Assembly: GCF_018531445.1 (NCBI RefSeq)
Contig: NZ_JAHDTH010000025.1
Location: forward strand, 1-58,693
Direction: 5' to 3'
DNA from: Pseudonocardia lacus
GTDB taxonomy: Bacteria; Actinomycetota; Actinomycetes; Mycobacteriales; Pseudonocardiaceae
DNA length: 58,693 bases
Shown: positions 41,413 through 49,848 of the stretch, piece after piece
Layout of the letters: each line of letters opens with the position of its first letter
Numbering within the stretch: the stretch's first letter is position 1
Notes under the pieces: generated by a model
Seen by the model: the letters and a program-made list of their open reading frames with translations, nothing else
Told to the model about the DNA's origin: nothing
The model's database searches: none
Program-made: the position numbers and the translations under genes

Positions 41413-42246
41413 ATGAGCTACGAACTGAGTGCCGAACGCGCCCGGCGAGCGCTGAAGCAGCACACCGGAGGGCTGGCGGAGTCCGCTCGCGCGGCCGGTC
41501 CCGATGCACCGGTGCCGACGGCGTCGGACTGGAGCGCCGCTGACGTGGTCGAGCACCTCGGCCAGACCCAGCACTGGGTGGCCGAGATCCTGGAGCGCCG
41601 CATCGCCGACCCGACCCAGCTGCCCACCGAGATGGCGGCGATGCCGGCCGACCCGCAGTCCTGGCCGGCCTGGCTCGGCGACAGCGCTGACCGGGCGGCC
41701 GCGGCCGCTTCCGGCGCGGCGCTCGAGGCACCGGTGTTCAACGCTGCGGGCGACGAACGGACCGGGGGGCAGTTCTGGCTGCACAGCCTCCTCAACGAAG
41801 CGGTGGTCCACGGTTTCGACGCGGCCTCGGCCGCCGCCGGGTCCGCCGAGGCCGCCGCCGGCAGCTACGACATCGACGCGGATGTCGCCGCGGAGCTGAT
41901 CACCAACCACCTGGCGATGCTCACCTCGCTGACATGGGCGGCCCGACGCTCGGACTCCGCCGACGCGCTGCGCGGCACCGGGCAGACCCTGCACTGGCAC
42001 GCCACGGACGAGCCGACCCTCGGCACGTCCCGCGACTGGTTCATCGAACGCGGGCCCGGCGGTGCGAGCTGGCGGCACGCGAACGACGCGGCGGACGTGA
42101 CGGTCCACGGACCGGCCGGTTCGCTGCTGTTGATCCTGACCCGCCGCCTTCCCCCGACCGGTGGGCACGCCGGCGACGTCGCGATCGAGGGAGATGCCGA
42201 CCTGGTTCGACACTGGGTCCAGCACACGGCCCACGTGGCCGACTGA
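41413..42246 (+). CDS. Maleylpyruvate-isomerase N-terminal (DinB-like metal-binding) family protein
   Basis: Protein of 277 aa of the actinobacterial TIGR03083/MDMPI group. The N-terminal four-helix domain has SDWSAADVVEHLGQTQHW, where the first metal His lies in VEHLG, and WLHSLLNEAVVHGFDA, which supplies further His ligands. A small beta C-terminal domain follows (ADVTVHGPAGSLLLIL). Mycothiol-dependent isomerases belong here, but most members have no known reaction. It is monocistronic and converges with the XRE regulator. Confidence 0.88.
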   Translation: MSYELSAERARRALKQHTGGLAESARAAGPDAPVPTASDWSAADVVEHLGQTQHWVAEILERRIADPTQLPTEMAAMPADPQSWPAWLGDSADRAAAAASGAALEAPVFNAAGDERTGGQFWLHSLLNEAVVHGFDAASAAAGSAEAAAGSYDIDADVAAELITNHLAMLTSLTWAARRSDSADALRGTGQTLHWHATDEPTLGTSRDWFIERGPGGASWRHANDAADVTVHGPAGSLLLILTRRLPPTGGHAGDVAIEGDADLVRHWVQHTAHVAD

Positions 42247-42288
42247 GCACTGGTCCACGGCGTCGCCTGCACAGCTGATCAGCCCGGC

Positions 42289-43140
42289 TCAGGCTCCCGG
42301 AGCGGCGGGGATCCCGCGAGCGACGCGGAGGAACTCCAGCTTCTCGGCGTCGACGGACCCGGTCGCCACCGTGTAGACGACGATCCGCAGGCTGCTGCCG
42401 GGCACGGTGAGGACGTCGCAGTCGCAGGTGATGTCCCCCACCAGCGGGTGCTCGACGGTCTTGCGCGCCGAGACGTGCCGGCCCACCGCGCCCTGGTCCC
42501 ACAGCCGGTTGAAGTGCGCGCTCCTCGTGCGCATCTCCCCCACCAGCGCGGCGAGGCCCGCGTCGCGGGGGTGGTCGACGAGCGCCCCGCGCAGGTCGGC
42601 GACCAGCGCGCTCCCCAGCGCGTCGTCCTCGGCGTGGCGCACCGGCCACGACGCGAGCCCGCTCGGGCCGTCGACGAACACCGCGCGGACGAGGTTGAGC
42701 CGCTCGGGGTCGCGACCGCTCGGGTCCCCGATCAGCGCCGCCCAGGCCGGGGTCCACATCACCAGCGTCCAGTCGGCGCTGAACACCCCGACCGGGAACT
42801 CGTGGAGGCGGGCGAGCACGCGCTGCACCCCGGCGGGCACGTGCGTCGAGATCGTTCCCGCGGCGGGCGGCAGGAGGCCGGCGAGGCGGTAGGCGTGGTC
42901 GCGTTCGGCTGGCTGCAGCTGCAGCGCCCTGGCCAGGGCCGCGACCACCTGCGCCGACGGGCTCGTCGCCCGCCCCTGCTCCAGGCGGACGACGTAGTCC
43001 ACCGACAGGCCGGCCAGGTCGGCCAGTTCCTCCCGCCGCAGCCCCGGGGCCCGGCGCCGGGAGCGCCCGGGCAGGCCGACGTCGTGCGGGGAGAGCCGGT
43101 CGCGCCAGCGGCGCAGGGCCACGGCCAGGGTCTCGTCCAC
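42289..43140 (-). CDS. XRE-type helix-turn-helix regulator with MmyB-like ligand domain
   Basis: Regulator of 283 aa. The Xre domain lies at about residues 10-85 (GLRREELADLAGLSVDYVVR, LEQGRATSPS). The MmyB-like domain follows (VFSADWTLVMWTPAWAALIG, SARKTVEHPLVGDITCDCDV), which in relatives binds a fatty-acid-like ligand. GTG at 43140 gives the normal N-terminus. It is divergent from an SDR gene, a very common actinobacterial pairing in which the regulator controls the dehydrogenase. Confidence 0.9.
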   Translation of the reverse strand: MDETLAVALRRWRDRLSPHDVGLPGRSRRRAPGLRREELADLAGLSVDYVVRLEQGRATSPSAQVVAALARALQLQPAERDHAYRLAGLLPPAAGTISTHVPAGVQRVLARLHEFPVGVFSADWTLVMWTPAWAALIGDPSGRDPERLNLVRAVFVDGPSGLASWPVRHAEDDALGSALVADLRGALVDHPRDAGLAALVGEMRTRSAHFNRLWDQGAVGRHVSARKTVEHPLVGDITCDCDVLTVPGSSLRIVVYTVATGSVDAEKLEFLRVARGIPAAPGA

Positions 43141-43242
43141 CCGGCCATGGTGCCTCGACCGCGCGTCGGCAGCCTGGTACTGCCCGTCCCCCCGTCGCGC
43201 GGGGCACTGGCTCGCCCGCTGCCGTCCCCGCACGGTGGAGCG

Positions 43243-43938
43243 GTGACCACCACCTTCATCACCGGGGCCAACCGCTCGCTCGGCTTCGAGACCGCGCGCC
43301 GCCTGCGCGACGCCGGCCACACCGTCGTCCTCGGCGCCCGCGACCCGGAACGCGGCCGAGCCGCCGCGGACGCCCTCGGCGCGCGCTTCGTGCACCTCGA
43401 CGTCACCGACGACGCCTCGGTCGCCGCGGCCGTCGCCGACGTCGCCGCCCACGAGGGCGTGGTCGACGTCCTGGTCAACAACGCGGGGGTCAACCAGCCG
43501 CCCAAGCCCGCCGACGAGCTCACCGCCGCCGACGCCGCCGCCGTGTTCGACGTCAACGTGATCGGCGTCGTCCGGGTGACGCGCGCGTTCCTGCCGCTGC
43601 TGCGGGCGTCGGCGAACCCCGTCGTCGTCAACGTCTCCAGCGGGATGGGCTCGTTCGCCGTGACCCATGACCCCGACCGGGTCGAGTCCACGTTCGCCGC
43701 CCCGCTCTACACGGCCTCGAAGTCGGCATTGACGATGCTCACCACGCAGTACGCCAAGGCATGGCCGGACATCAAGGTCAACGCCGCCGATCCCGGCTAC
43801 ACCGCGACCGACTTCAACGGGCACAGCGGTCCGCAGACGGTGACCGAGGGGACCGACGCCGTCGTCGAGCTCGCCACGATCGGCGCCCAGGGACCGACGG
43901 GGCAGTTCCGCGACCGCCACGGCGTCGTCGCCTGGTGA
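43243..43938 (+). CDS. Short-chain dehydrogenase/reductase (SDR)
   Basis: NAD(P)-dependent oxidoreductase of 231 aa. The nucleotide site is TGANRSLGFE at about residues 7-16, NNAG appears in VLVNNAGVNQ, and the active-site pair Tyr-x-x-x-Lys in YTASKSALTM with the preceding Ser in NVSSGMG. GTG at 43243 has GGTGGAG upstream. Probably regulated by the divergent XRE/MmyB protein across the 102-base gap, which contains the GC-rich inverted stretch TGCCCGTCCCCCC...GGGGCA. The substrate is unknown. Confidence 0.92.
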   Translation: MTTTFITGANRSLGFETARRLRDAGHTVVLGARDPERGRAAADALGARFVHLDVTDDASVAAAVADVAAHEGVVDVLVNNAGVNQPPKPADELTAADAAAVFDVNVIGVVRVTRAFLPLLRASANPVVVNVSSGMGSFAVTHDPDRVESTFAAPLYTASKSALTMLTTQYAKAWPDIKVNAADPGYTATDFNGHSGPQTVTEGTDAVVELATIGAQGPTGQFRDRHGVVAW

Positions 43939-44402
43939 TCCTCGGCCGACACGATCGTGATGCGTGTGGGCGGTGGCGGCGTATCGCAACCCGGGCGCGG
44001 GTCTTCGACGCCGGCGCCTTCTTCGACCTGCGCTTCGACGACTTCGCCCGGCTGGCCGGGGTGGGCACCGGCACGCTGTACCGCCACTTCCCCACCCGGG
44101 AGGCCCCGGCCGAGGCGGTCTACCACGGGGAAGTCGCCGCGCTGTGCGACCGCGCCCGCCAGTTGCAGGCCACGCTGCCCGCGGCGAAGGCCTTGGCGAC
44201 CTTCCTGCGCGACATGGTCGACCACATCGCCGTCCACGAGGGCCTGGCCCGGACGCTGGCCACGCTCATGGCCGATCGCTCTGGCGCCCTCGCCGAGGGC
44301 GGCCGGGCGCTGGAGGAGGCCGTCACCGACCGCCCCCGTTGGCGGGCCGAGGCCGACGACGTCATCACCCTCGTGCTGGACGGGCTGCGCCGCCCGCGAT
44401 GA
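43935..44402 (+). CDS. TetR-family regulator with shortened N-terminus (possibly degenerate)
   Basis: Encodes a TetR helix-turn-helix, LRFDDFARLAGVGTGTLYRH followed by FPTREAPAEAVYHGEVA, and a typical C-terminal domain. The protein read from GTG 43935 is only 155 aa, and the segment before the helix-turn-helix (ATRARVFDAGAFFDLRF) is a few residues shorter than usual. This GTG overlaps the SDR stop by 4 bases, so it can be translated by coupling. It may be functional in a short form or recently truncated. Confidence 0.6.
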   Translation: MILGRHDRDACGRWRRIATRARVFDAGAFFDLRFDDFARLAGVGTGTLYRHFPTREAPAEAVYHGEVAALCDRARQLQATLPAAKALATFLRDMVDHIAVHEGLARTLATLMADRSGALAEGGRALEEAVTDRPRWRAEADDVITLVLDGLRRPR

Positions 44403-44417
44403 CGAGGCGGATACCGG

Positions 44418-44933
44418 CTACCGAGGACCGGCGGCCGCCGATCCGGCTCCGCCGGGCGTCCAGTCCGGTGGCGGGCCGACCAGCTCGAGCCCGAACCGGT
44501 GGTGGATCGCGGCGAGGGCCGCCGGATCGGGCTCACCGCCGGCCGCGAGCAACTCCTCCTCGGCCTCGATCCACTCGGACTCGGCAGCGGGGGAGATCAG
44601 GGTCAACCAGCGGACGGGCCGCGACGCCAGATTGGCGAGCGCGTGCGTGGTCCCACGCGGGATCAGCACGAACGCGCCGGCGGGGGCATCCACCCGCTGC
44701 CCGTCGGCCAACACCGCGAGCTCCCCGGCCAGCACGTAAAAGGCCTCTTCGGCGCGTCGGTGGATGTGCAGCGGCACCCGTCGGAAGTCGGGCGGGGCGA
44801 TGTTCTCGCGCACCGCGTAGGCGCCATCGGTGTCCCGGCGCCCCACTGTGACCACGGTCTGCTCGCCGTTGAGCCGGGTCACAGCCCGTCCTGCACCCGG
44901 CCCGACGACGACGACCGGACTGCCTCGTCGCAT
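44418..44933 (-). CDS. Cupin-domain protein
   Basis: Single-domain cupin of 171 aa. Cupin motif 1 is PLHIHRRAEEAFYVLAGE near residues 54-71, with His-x-His and the Glu metal ligands. Motif 2 is PAGAFVLIPRGTTHALANL. A helical C-terminal tail of about 50 residues follows. Members bind a metal and act as isomerases, dioxygenases or storage-like proteins; no specific reaction is implied. Confidence 0.87.
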   Translation of the reverse strand: MRRGSPVVVVGPGAGRAVTRLNGEQTVVTVGRRDTDGAYAVRENIAPPDFRRVPLHIHRRAEEAFYVLAGELAVLADGQRVDAPAGAFVLIPRGTTHALANLASRPVRWLTLISPAAESEWIEAEEELLAAGGEPDPAALAAIHHRFGLELVGPPPDWTPGGAGSAAAGPR

Positions 44934-45171
44934 GTCCCGATGCTCGTCGACCCGTCAAGCCCCCGGGCGGGACCGGGCGCGCCGACGTCGGACATCCTGA
45001 TGAGGGCGTTCACCGTGTTCAGCGGCTCGACCGGGAGCGCACCGCGACCCGATCCGGGCGCGGATCAGCAAGCGGCGTGCGTCCGGCGGCAACGACGCAG
45101 CCGACGACATCGAGACTGCGACGATGCACCGGATCCGACCGTGCACGGGCGATCGGTACTACGGTCGCGCC

Positions 45172-45357
45172 ATGGCCACTCGACTCGTCAGACCCGGTTC
45201 CGGGAAGTTGATCGCCGGGGTGTGCGCCGCGCTCGCGGACCGGTTCGGCCTGTCCCGCGGGTTCGTCCGCCTCGTCTTCGTGATCTTCGGGCTGGTCGGG
45301 GCCGGTGAGCTGGCCTACATCATCTTGTGGATCATCATCCCGAAGGAGCGGCGGTAG
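45172..45357 (+). CDS. PspC-domain membrane protein
   Basis: Small protein of 61 aa made almost only of a PspC domain: RPGSGKLIAGVCAALADRFG, then VRLVFVIFGLVGAGELAYII and the terminal WIIIPKERR. One hydrophobic helix anchors it in the membrane. PspC proteins take part in envelope-stress responses; no PspA or sensor gene lies nearby. ATG at 45172 is used; an upstream in-frame ATG at 45124 is less likely. Confidence 0.85.
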   Translation: MATRLVRPGSGKLIAGVCAALADRFGLSRGFVRLVFVIFGLVGAGELAYIILWIIIPKERR

Positions 45358-45456
45358 GCGGCGGGGGTTCGCCGATACCCTCCCCCGACATCGAGGTCGT
45401 GGCCCAGGCGGGAGACGGGTGCCATGCGCAGCCGGAGCTCGCGAGGAACTCAGCGG

Positions 45457-47025
45457 TCAAGGCCGGCCCGCCACCCGGCGCAGGATCCCGGCCGGGTCGG
45501 CCGGCGCCTCGTCGCCCGCCCACGCCACGTACTGGTCCGGGCGGACCAGGACCAGCCCGGCCCGGTACGCCCCGAGCGGCCCGTCGCGGGTGTCCCGGAC
45601 GACGGTCAGCGGTAGCCGCACGGCTTCGGCCGCCGCCGCGAAGCCGGTCGGGTCGGCGTCCAGGGCCAGCAGGGTGCAGCCCCTGCCGAGCGCGTCGAAG
45701 ACGTCACGGCCGTCCGACAGCGGCCCGGGCGCGAGGTGGTGGCCCGCCCGCGCGGCGAACGAGTGCGCACCCCGGGCGCCGGACGTGCCGCCGGCCGGGC
45801 CGACCACGACCGGGGAGCCCTCGTAGTGCGGCTCGACCTCGCGCAGCCGGGTCGCGGTCTCGTCGAGCAGCGTGCGCAGGCCGGCCGCGAAGCCGTCCCC
45901 GTCGCGGCCGGGGTCGTGCGCCCGGAGGAACGCCGCCTCCTGCCGGATCGTCGCGGCGATGACGTTCTCGGCGATGTCGTCGACGACCGCCCGGCGCTCC
46001 GCGGTGTAGGAGTCGAGCAGGGCGTCGCCCGCCCATCCGTCCAGCACCGCGGACAGCTTCCACCCGAGGTTGACCGCGTCCTCCAGCCCGGTGTTGAGCC
46101 CGAACCCGCCGTAGGGCGGGTGGGTGTGGGCGGCGTCGCCGGCCAGGAAGACCCGCCCCGACCGGTAGCTGTCGGCGATCCGGACCCGCAGGTCCCACCA
46201 GCCCGTGTGCTCGATCTCGCAGGCGAACTCGAAGCCGGCGGCCTCGTGCAGGACCCGCCGCACGTCCAGGTCGGCCGCGGCGGCGCGGGGCACCGGGGCG
46301 TGGAAGAAGAACCCGCTCGCCGGGTCGACGCGGCCGAAGAACCGCCAGAAGCCGCGCAGGTCCGGGTGCATGATCCGGTACGTCGCCTGCTCGGGGAACC
46401 GGCGCAGGGCCCGGTCCAGCTCCGGCGACCGGAACACCACCAGCGCCATCAGCGCGTCGAAGTCGGTGCCGTGGCGCGCGATGCCGCTGCGCTCGCGCAC
46501 CAGCGAACGCCCGCCGTCGCAGCCGACGAGGTAGTCGCCCCGCAGCACCGACCGCTCCCCCTCGTTCTCCACGAGCACCCGGACGCCGTCGGCGTCCGCA
46601 CCGACCTCGACGGCCCGCCAACCGAGGAGGACGTCGATCGGCTCGACCTCCGCGATCCGCTCGCGCAGCACCCGCTCGGTGCGGTACTGCGGCAGCCGGC
46701 CGTTCGCCTGCGCGTAGTAGGCGCTCACCGCCTCGCGGCCGCGCGGAGCCAGCCAGTGCTCACCCCGCAGGTCCCCGTACACCGTCACCATCCCGGTGGG
46801 GCACCCCGGCGGCATCACCGCCGCGGCCCGCACCCGCTCGGCCACACCCCACGACCGGAAGTGCTCGAAACTGCGCTGGGTGAGGTTCTGCCCCTTGGGG
46901 ATGGTGCCGAGCCCGGTCCGCCGCTCGACCAGCGCGCACCGCACACCGCGCAACCCCAGTTCGAGCGCGAGCCCGGCACCGACCGGGCCGGCCCCCACGA
47001 TCACCACCCGGTGCCCGTCCGCCAT
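45457..47025 (-). CDS. FAD-dependent aromatic hydroxylase (class A, PheA/TfdB-like)
   Basis: Class A flavoprotein monooxygenase of 522 aa. FAD motif VVIVGAGPVGAGLALELGLR lies at residues 6-25, the DG motif in LVGCDGGRSLVRE near 155-170, and the GD motif in VFLAGDAAHTHPPYGGFGLN near 280. The C-terminal 130 residues form the thioredoxin-like domain of phenol-hydroxylase-type enzymes. ATG at 47025 follows GGGGGACGC. It is divergent from the IclR regulator and probably hydroxylates an aromatic compound handled by this cluster. Confidence 0.93.
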   Translation of the reverse strand: MADGHRVVIVGAGPVGAGLALELGLRGVRCALVERRTGLGTIPKGQNLTQRSFEHFRSWGVAERVRAAAVMPPGCPTGMVTVYGDLRGEHWLAPRGREAVSAYYAQANGRLPQYRTERVLRERIAEVEPIDVLLGWRAVEVGADADGVRVLVENEGERSVLRGDYLVGCDGGRSLVRERSGIARHGTDFDALMALVVFRSPELDRALRRFPEQATYRIMHPDLRGFWRFFGRVDPASGFFFHAPVPRAAAADLDVRRVLHEAAGFEFACEIEHTGWWDLRVRIADSYRSGRVFLAGDAAHTHPPYGGFGLNTGLEDAVNLGWKLSAVLDGWAGDALLDSYTAERRAVVDDIAENVIAATIRQEAAFLRAHDPGRDGDGFAAGLRTLLDETATRLREVEPHYEGSPVVVGPAGGTSGARGAHSFAARAGHHLAPGPLSDGRDVFDALGRGCTLLALDADPTGFAAAAEAVRLPLTVVRDTRDGPLGAYRAGLVLVRPDQYVAWAGDEAPADPAGILRRVAGRP

Positions 47026-47083
47026 GCGTCCCCCTGATCGCGACGGACCCGCGGGGCCGCGCCATGCAGGCAGGCTAGCCACG

Positions 47084-47122
47084 ATTCCGCATCCCACGAA
47101 GGAACTCACCTAGAATTCCCGC
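47084..47122. promoter_or_regulatory. Divergent promoter region with IclR half-sites; leaderless start for iclR-type gene
   Basis: A -10-like TAGAAT (47111-47116) ends only six bases before the IclR ATG at 47123, so transcription would begin at or next to the start codon. The words ATTCCGC (47084-47090) and GAATTCCCGC (47113-47122) repeat in this short region, and GCGGAAT recurs at 47961-47967 upstream of the ABC operon. They are candidate IclR half-sites. Confidence 0.5.
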
Positions 47123-47932
47123 ATGTCGAATCCGCCTCGCCGCAGGACGCCTGCCGCTCCGGCCTCCGACGGCGCGACGTCGACGTCCGTGGACAACGCG
47201 CTGTGGCTGCTGCAACTCGTCGGGGAGCACCAGGCGTTGCGCGTGGCCGAGGCGGCCGACCTGCTCGGGGTCGCCCGCTCGACCGCACACCGCCTCCTGA
47301 CGGCGCTGCGCAGGCGGGGCTTCGTGATGCAGGACCGCCCCAACGGGGCGTACCGGCCGGGTCCGGCGCTCTACGAGATCGGCCTGGCCGCGGTGAGCCG
47401 CATCGACATCCGCCGCGTCGCCCGTCCCGTGCTCGAACACATCCAGGACACGACGCAGGAGACCGCGAGCCTCGCCGTGCTGGAGGGGACGATGGTGCGC
47501 TTCCTCGACTGCGTCGAGAGCCCGCGCTCGGTCCGGGTCGGCAACCGCATCGGGGTGGTCCGGCCCGCGCACGCGTCCGCGGTCGGCAAGGCGATCCTGG
47601 CCGGGTTGTCCGACGCGGAACTGGACCGGCGCTACCCCGGCGCCGAGTTGCCGCCCGCCACCACCTCCGCCGCCCTCACCGAGGTCGCCGCGCTGCGTGC
47701 CGAGATCGCGGTCGTCCGGACGCAGGGCTACGCGCTGAACTGGGAGGAGAGCACCGACGGGGTGTGCGCGGTCGCGGTGGCGCTGCGCGACACCGTCGGC
47801 CAACCGCTGGCCGGGCTGGGCGTGGCCGCCCCGAGCAGTCGGGTGACCAGCCTGGACGGGATCCGCGCGTTCGCCCCGGCCGTGCAGCGCGGCGCCGAGA
47901 TGGTGCTGGAGCGGCTGCGCGCGCCCGAATAG
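47123..47932 (+). CDS. IclR-family transcriptional regulator
   Basis: Regulator of 269 aa. The N-terminal winged helix (RVAEAADLLGVARSTAHRLL near residues 40-59) is followed by the GAF-like IclR effector domain (ETASLAVLEGTMVRFLDCVE, PAHASAVGKAILAGLSD, and GVCAVAVALRD). IclR proteins commonly sense aromatic acids. It lies between the hydroxylase it faces and the ABC operon downstream, and probably controls both. No ribosome binding site precedes its ATG, in line with a leaderless message. Confidence 0.92.
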   Translation: MSNPPRRRTPAAPASDGATSTSVDNALWLLQLVGEHQALRVAEAADLLGVARSTAHRLLTALRRRGFVMQDRPNGAYRPGPALYEIGLAAVSRIDIRRVARPVLEHIQDTTQETASLAVLEGTMVRFLDCVESPRSVRVGNRIGVVRPAHASAVGKAILAGLSDAELDRRYPGAELPPATTSAALTEVAALRAEIAVVRTQGYALNWEESTDGVCAVAVALRDTVGQPLAGLGVAAPSSRVTSLDGIRAFAPAVQRGAEMVLERLRAPE

Positions 47933-47960
47933 CCCGTGCTCGGAGCGATCGTTCGACCTA

Positions 47961-48022
47961 GCGGAATTAGCTCCCACATGAGTCCGCATGCGTGGACATC
48001 TCTCCCGCCGCGACCCTAGTGT
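47961..48022 (+). promoter_or_regulatory. Promoter and putative IclR operator of the ABC operon
   Basis: TGGACA (47993-47998) and TAGTGT (48017-48022) form a -35/-10 pair with an 18-base spacer. GTCC-N8-GGAC (47982-47997) overlaps the -35, and GCGGAAT (47961-47967) repeats the word seen in the IclR/hydroxylase gap. The leader then has GGGAGG before ATG 48052. Confidence 0.55.
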
Positions 48023-48051
48023 GACCGGCATCTCGCCCTCGGGAGGCCGAC

Positions 48052-49008
48052 ATGCGCAACCGTCTGACGCCGTGCGTGCTGGCCGCCGTCGCGGTGCTGG
48101 CCGCCGCCTGCGGTGGCGCCACGGGCCCCGACGGCGGCGAGCTGACCGAGGTGACCGTGGGCATCGTGCCGTTCAGCCCGAACGCCGTGCTGTTCATGGC
48201 CATGGAACGCGGGATGTTCGCCGAGCGCGGTCTCAGCGTGACCGTGGAGCCCGCGGCCTCGCCCGTCCCGGTCGTGGCCTCGCTGGTCGCCGAGCAGGCC
48301 GAGTTCGGCTTCGTCACCACGCCGGTGCTGATCAACGCGAACCGGGAGGGCACGCCGATCAAGTGCGTGAGCCCGATCGACGGCCAGGTCAGCCCGGACC
48401 GTGACTCCAGCGCGCTGGTCGCCGCGGCCGGCAGCGGCATCGACTCGCTCGACGACCTGTCCGGCCGGACGGTCGCCGTCGTGCAGTTGGCCAGCATCAA
48501 CCTGATCGGCGCCAGGAAGCTCATCGAGGACGCCGGGGCCACCGGCACCGAGTACATCGCGATGCCCTTCCCGCAGATGCCGCAGGCGCTCGCCGACGGG
48601 CGGGTCGACGCCGCGGTGATCACCTCGCCCTACGTGGAGACCGCGCTCGACGCCGGAGCGGTCACGCTGGCCAACCCGAGCTCGGACCTCTTCCCCACCG
48701 GAACGATCTACTGCTACGCCGCGACGGACGCGTACCTCACCGCGAACCCCGAGGTCGCGCGCAGCTTCCAGGAGGTCATGACCGAGGCGATCACCTACGC
48801 CAAGGACCACGAGGACGAGGCGAAGGCGACGCTGGTCGAGCACCTCGGGCTCAGCCCCGAGCAGGCGCAGGCGCAGATCATCCCGAGCAACTACGTGCCG
48901 GAGATCAACCTGGACTCGATCGCGGCCATCCAGGAGCTGATGCGCGCGCAGGGCGCGATCGAGGGCACCGTGGACCCGGCCGACACGGTCTGGCAGCCGC
49001 CGCGATAA
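48052..49008 (+). CDS. ABC importer substrate-binding lipoprotein, NMT1/SsuA type
   Basis: Secreted binding protein of 318 aa with a lipoprotein signal peptide (LAAVAVLAAACGG, lipobox Cys20). The mature part has the NMT1/THI5 fold: VGIVPFSPNAVLFMAMERGM, FAERGLSVTV and QAEFGFVTTPVLINA. Such proteins collect taurine, sulfonates, pyrimidines, nitriles or aromatic acids for SsuC/SsuB-type importers. It is the first gene of the ABC operon. Specificity cannot be read, but the flanking hydroxylase and ThDP enzyme point to an aromatic or 2-oxo acid. Confidence 0.92.
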   Translation: MRNRLTPCVLAAVAVLAAACGGATGPDGGELTEVTVGIVPFSPNAVLFMAMERGMFAERGLSVTVEPAASPVPVVASLVAEQAEFGFVTTPVLINANREGTPIKCVSPIDGQVSPDRDSSALVAAAGSGIDSLDDLSGRTVAVVQLASINLIGARKLIEDAGATGTEYIAMPFPQMPQALADGRVDAAVITSPYVETALDAGAVTLANPSSDLFPTGTIYCYAATDAYLTANPEVARSFQEVMTEAITYAKDHEDEAKATLVEHLGLSPEQAQAQIIPSNYVPEINLDSIAAIQELMRAQGAIEGTVDPADTVWQPPR

Positions 49009-49031
49009 CCGCCCCGGGCAGGAGGGATGAC

Positions 49032-49844
49032 GTGAGCGCCGACAGCGGCCGGGTGGGCGCGCGCTGGTCGTCGATCGCGGCGCGGACGGCGGTCGTCGTC
49101 GCCGTGCTCGCGGGCTGGGAGTACCTCAGCGCCTCCGGCTCGCTGGACGCGAGCTCGTTCCCGAGCATGACGGACACGATGGCGGAGCTGGCGCGCCAAC
49201 TGGTGTCCGCCGACCTGTGGACCGCGCTCTGGCACACCGTGCGGGGCTGGGCGACCGGCCTGGCGATCGGCGCCTCGCTGGCCGTCCTGGTCGGCACCCT
49301 GCTCGGCCTGAACCGCTTCGCCTACCTCAGCGTCATCCCCGTCGTCGAGTTCCTCAAGACGGTCCCGGTCATCGCGATCCTGCCGCTGGCCATCGTCGTC
49401 TGGGGCGCCACGCTGCAGATGAAGGTCTTCCTCGTCGCGTTCGGGGTGTTCTGGCCGCTGACCATCCAGGTCATCTACGGGGTCCGCGCGGTCGACCCGG
49501 TCGTCCGGGACACGGCCGTCGTGCTGCGGCTGCGGGGGGTGCGCCGGTTCGTCGGCGTGACCCTGCCCAGTGCCGCGCCGTTCATCGCGACCGGTCTGCG
49601 GGTCGCCGCGGCCGTCGGGCTGATCCTGACGATCATCGCCGAGCTCATCGGCGGCGCGAAGGGCCTGGGCCTGAGCATCCTCACGACGGTGAACGCCGGT
49701 CCGCAGCGGCTGCCGGCGACGTACGCGCTCATCCTCGTCACCGGGGTGGCCGGGGTGGTCGTGACCAGCGCGTTCGCCCGCCTCGAGCGCCGCGTCCTGC
49801 ACTGGCACGAGAGCCAGCGCAACCTCGCGCCGACGGGGGTGTGA
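49032..49844 (+). CDS. ABC transporter permease, SsuC/TauC type
   Basis: Permease of 270 aa with six hydrophobic segments. The binding-protein-dependent loop appears as VLRLRGVRRFVGVTLPSAAP near residues 158-177, and VVEFLKTVPVIAILPLAIVV in the centre is characteristic of SsuC-like permeases. GTG at 49032 has GGAGGG upstream. It is followed by a second, different permease, so the channel is probably a heterodimer. Confidence 0.92.
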   Translation: MSADSGRVGARWSSIAARTAVVVAVLAGWEYLSASGSLDASSFPSMTDTMAELARQLVSADLWTALWHTVRGWATGLAIGASLAVLVGTLLGLNRFAYLSVIPVVEFLKTVPVIAILPLAIVVWGATLQMKVFLVAFGVFWPLTIQVIYGVRAVDPVVRDTAVVLRLRGVRRFVGVTLPSAAPFIATGLRVAAAVGLILTIIAELIGGAKGLGLSILTTVNAGPQRLPATYALILVTGVAGVVVTSAFARLERRVLHWHESQRNLAPTGV

Positions 49845-49848
49845 GGCG

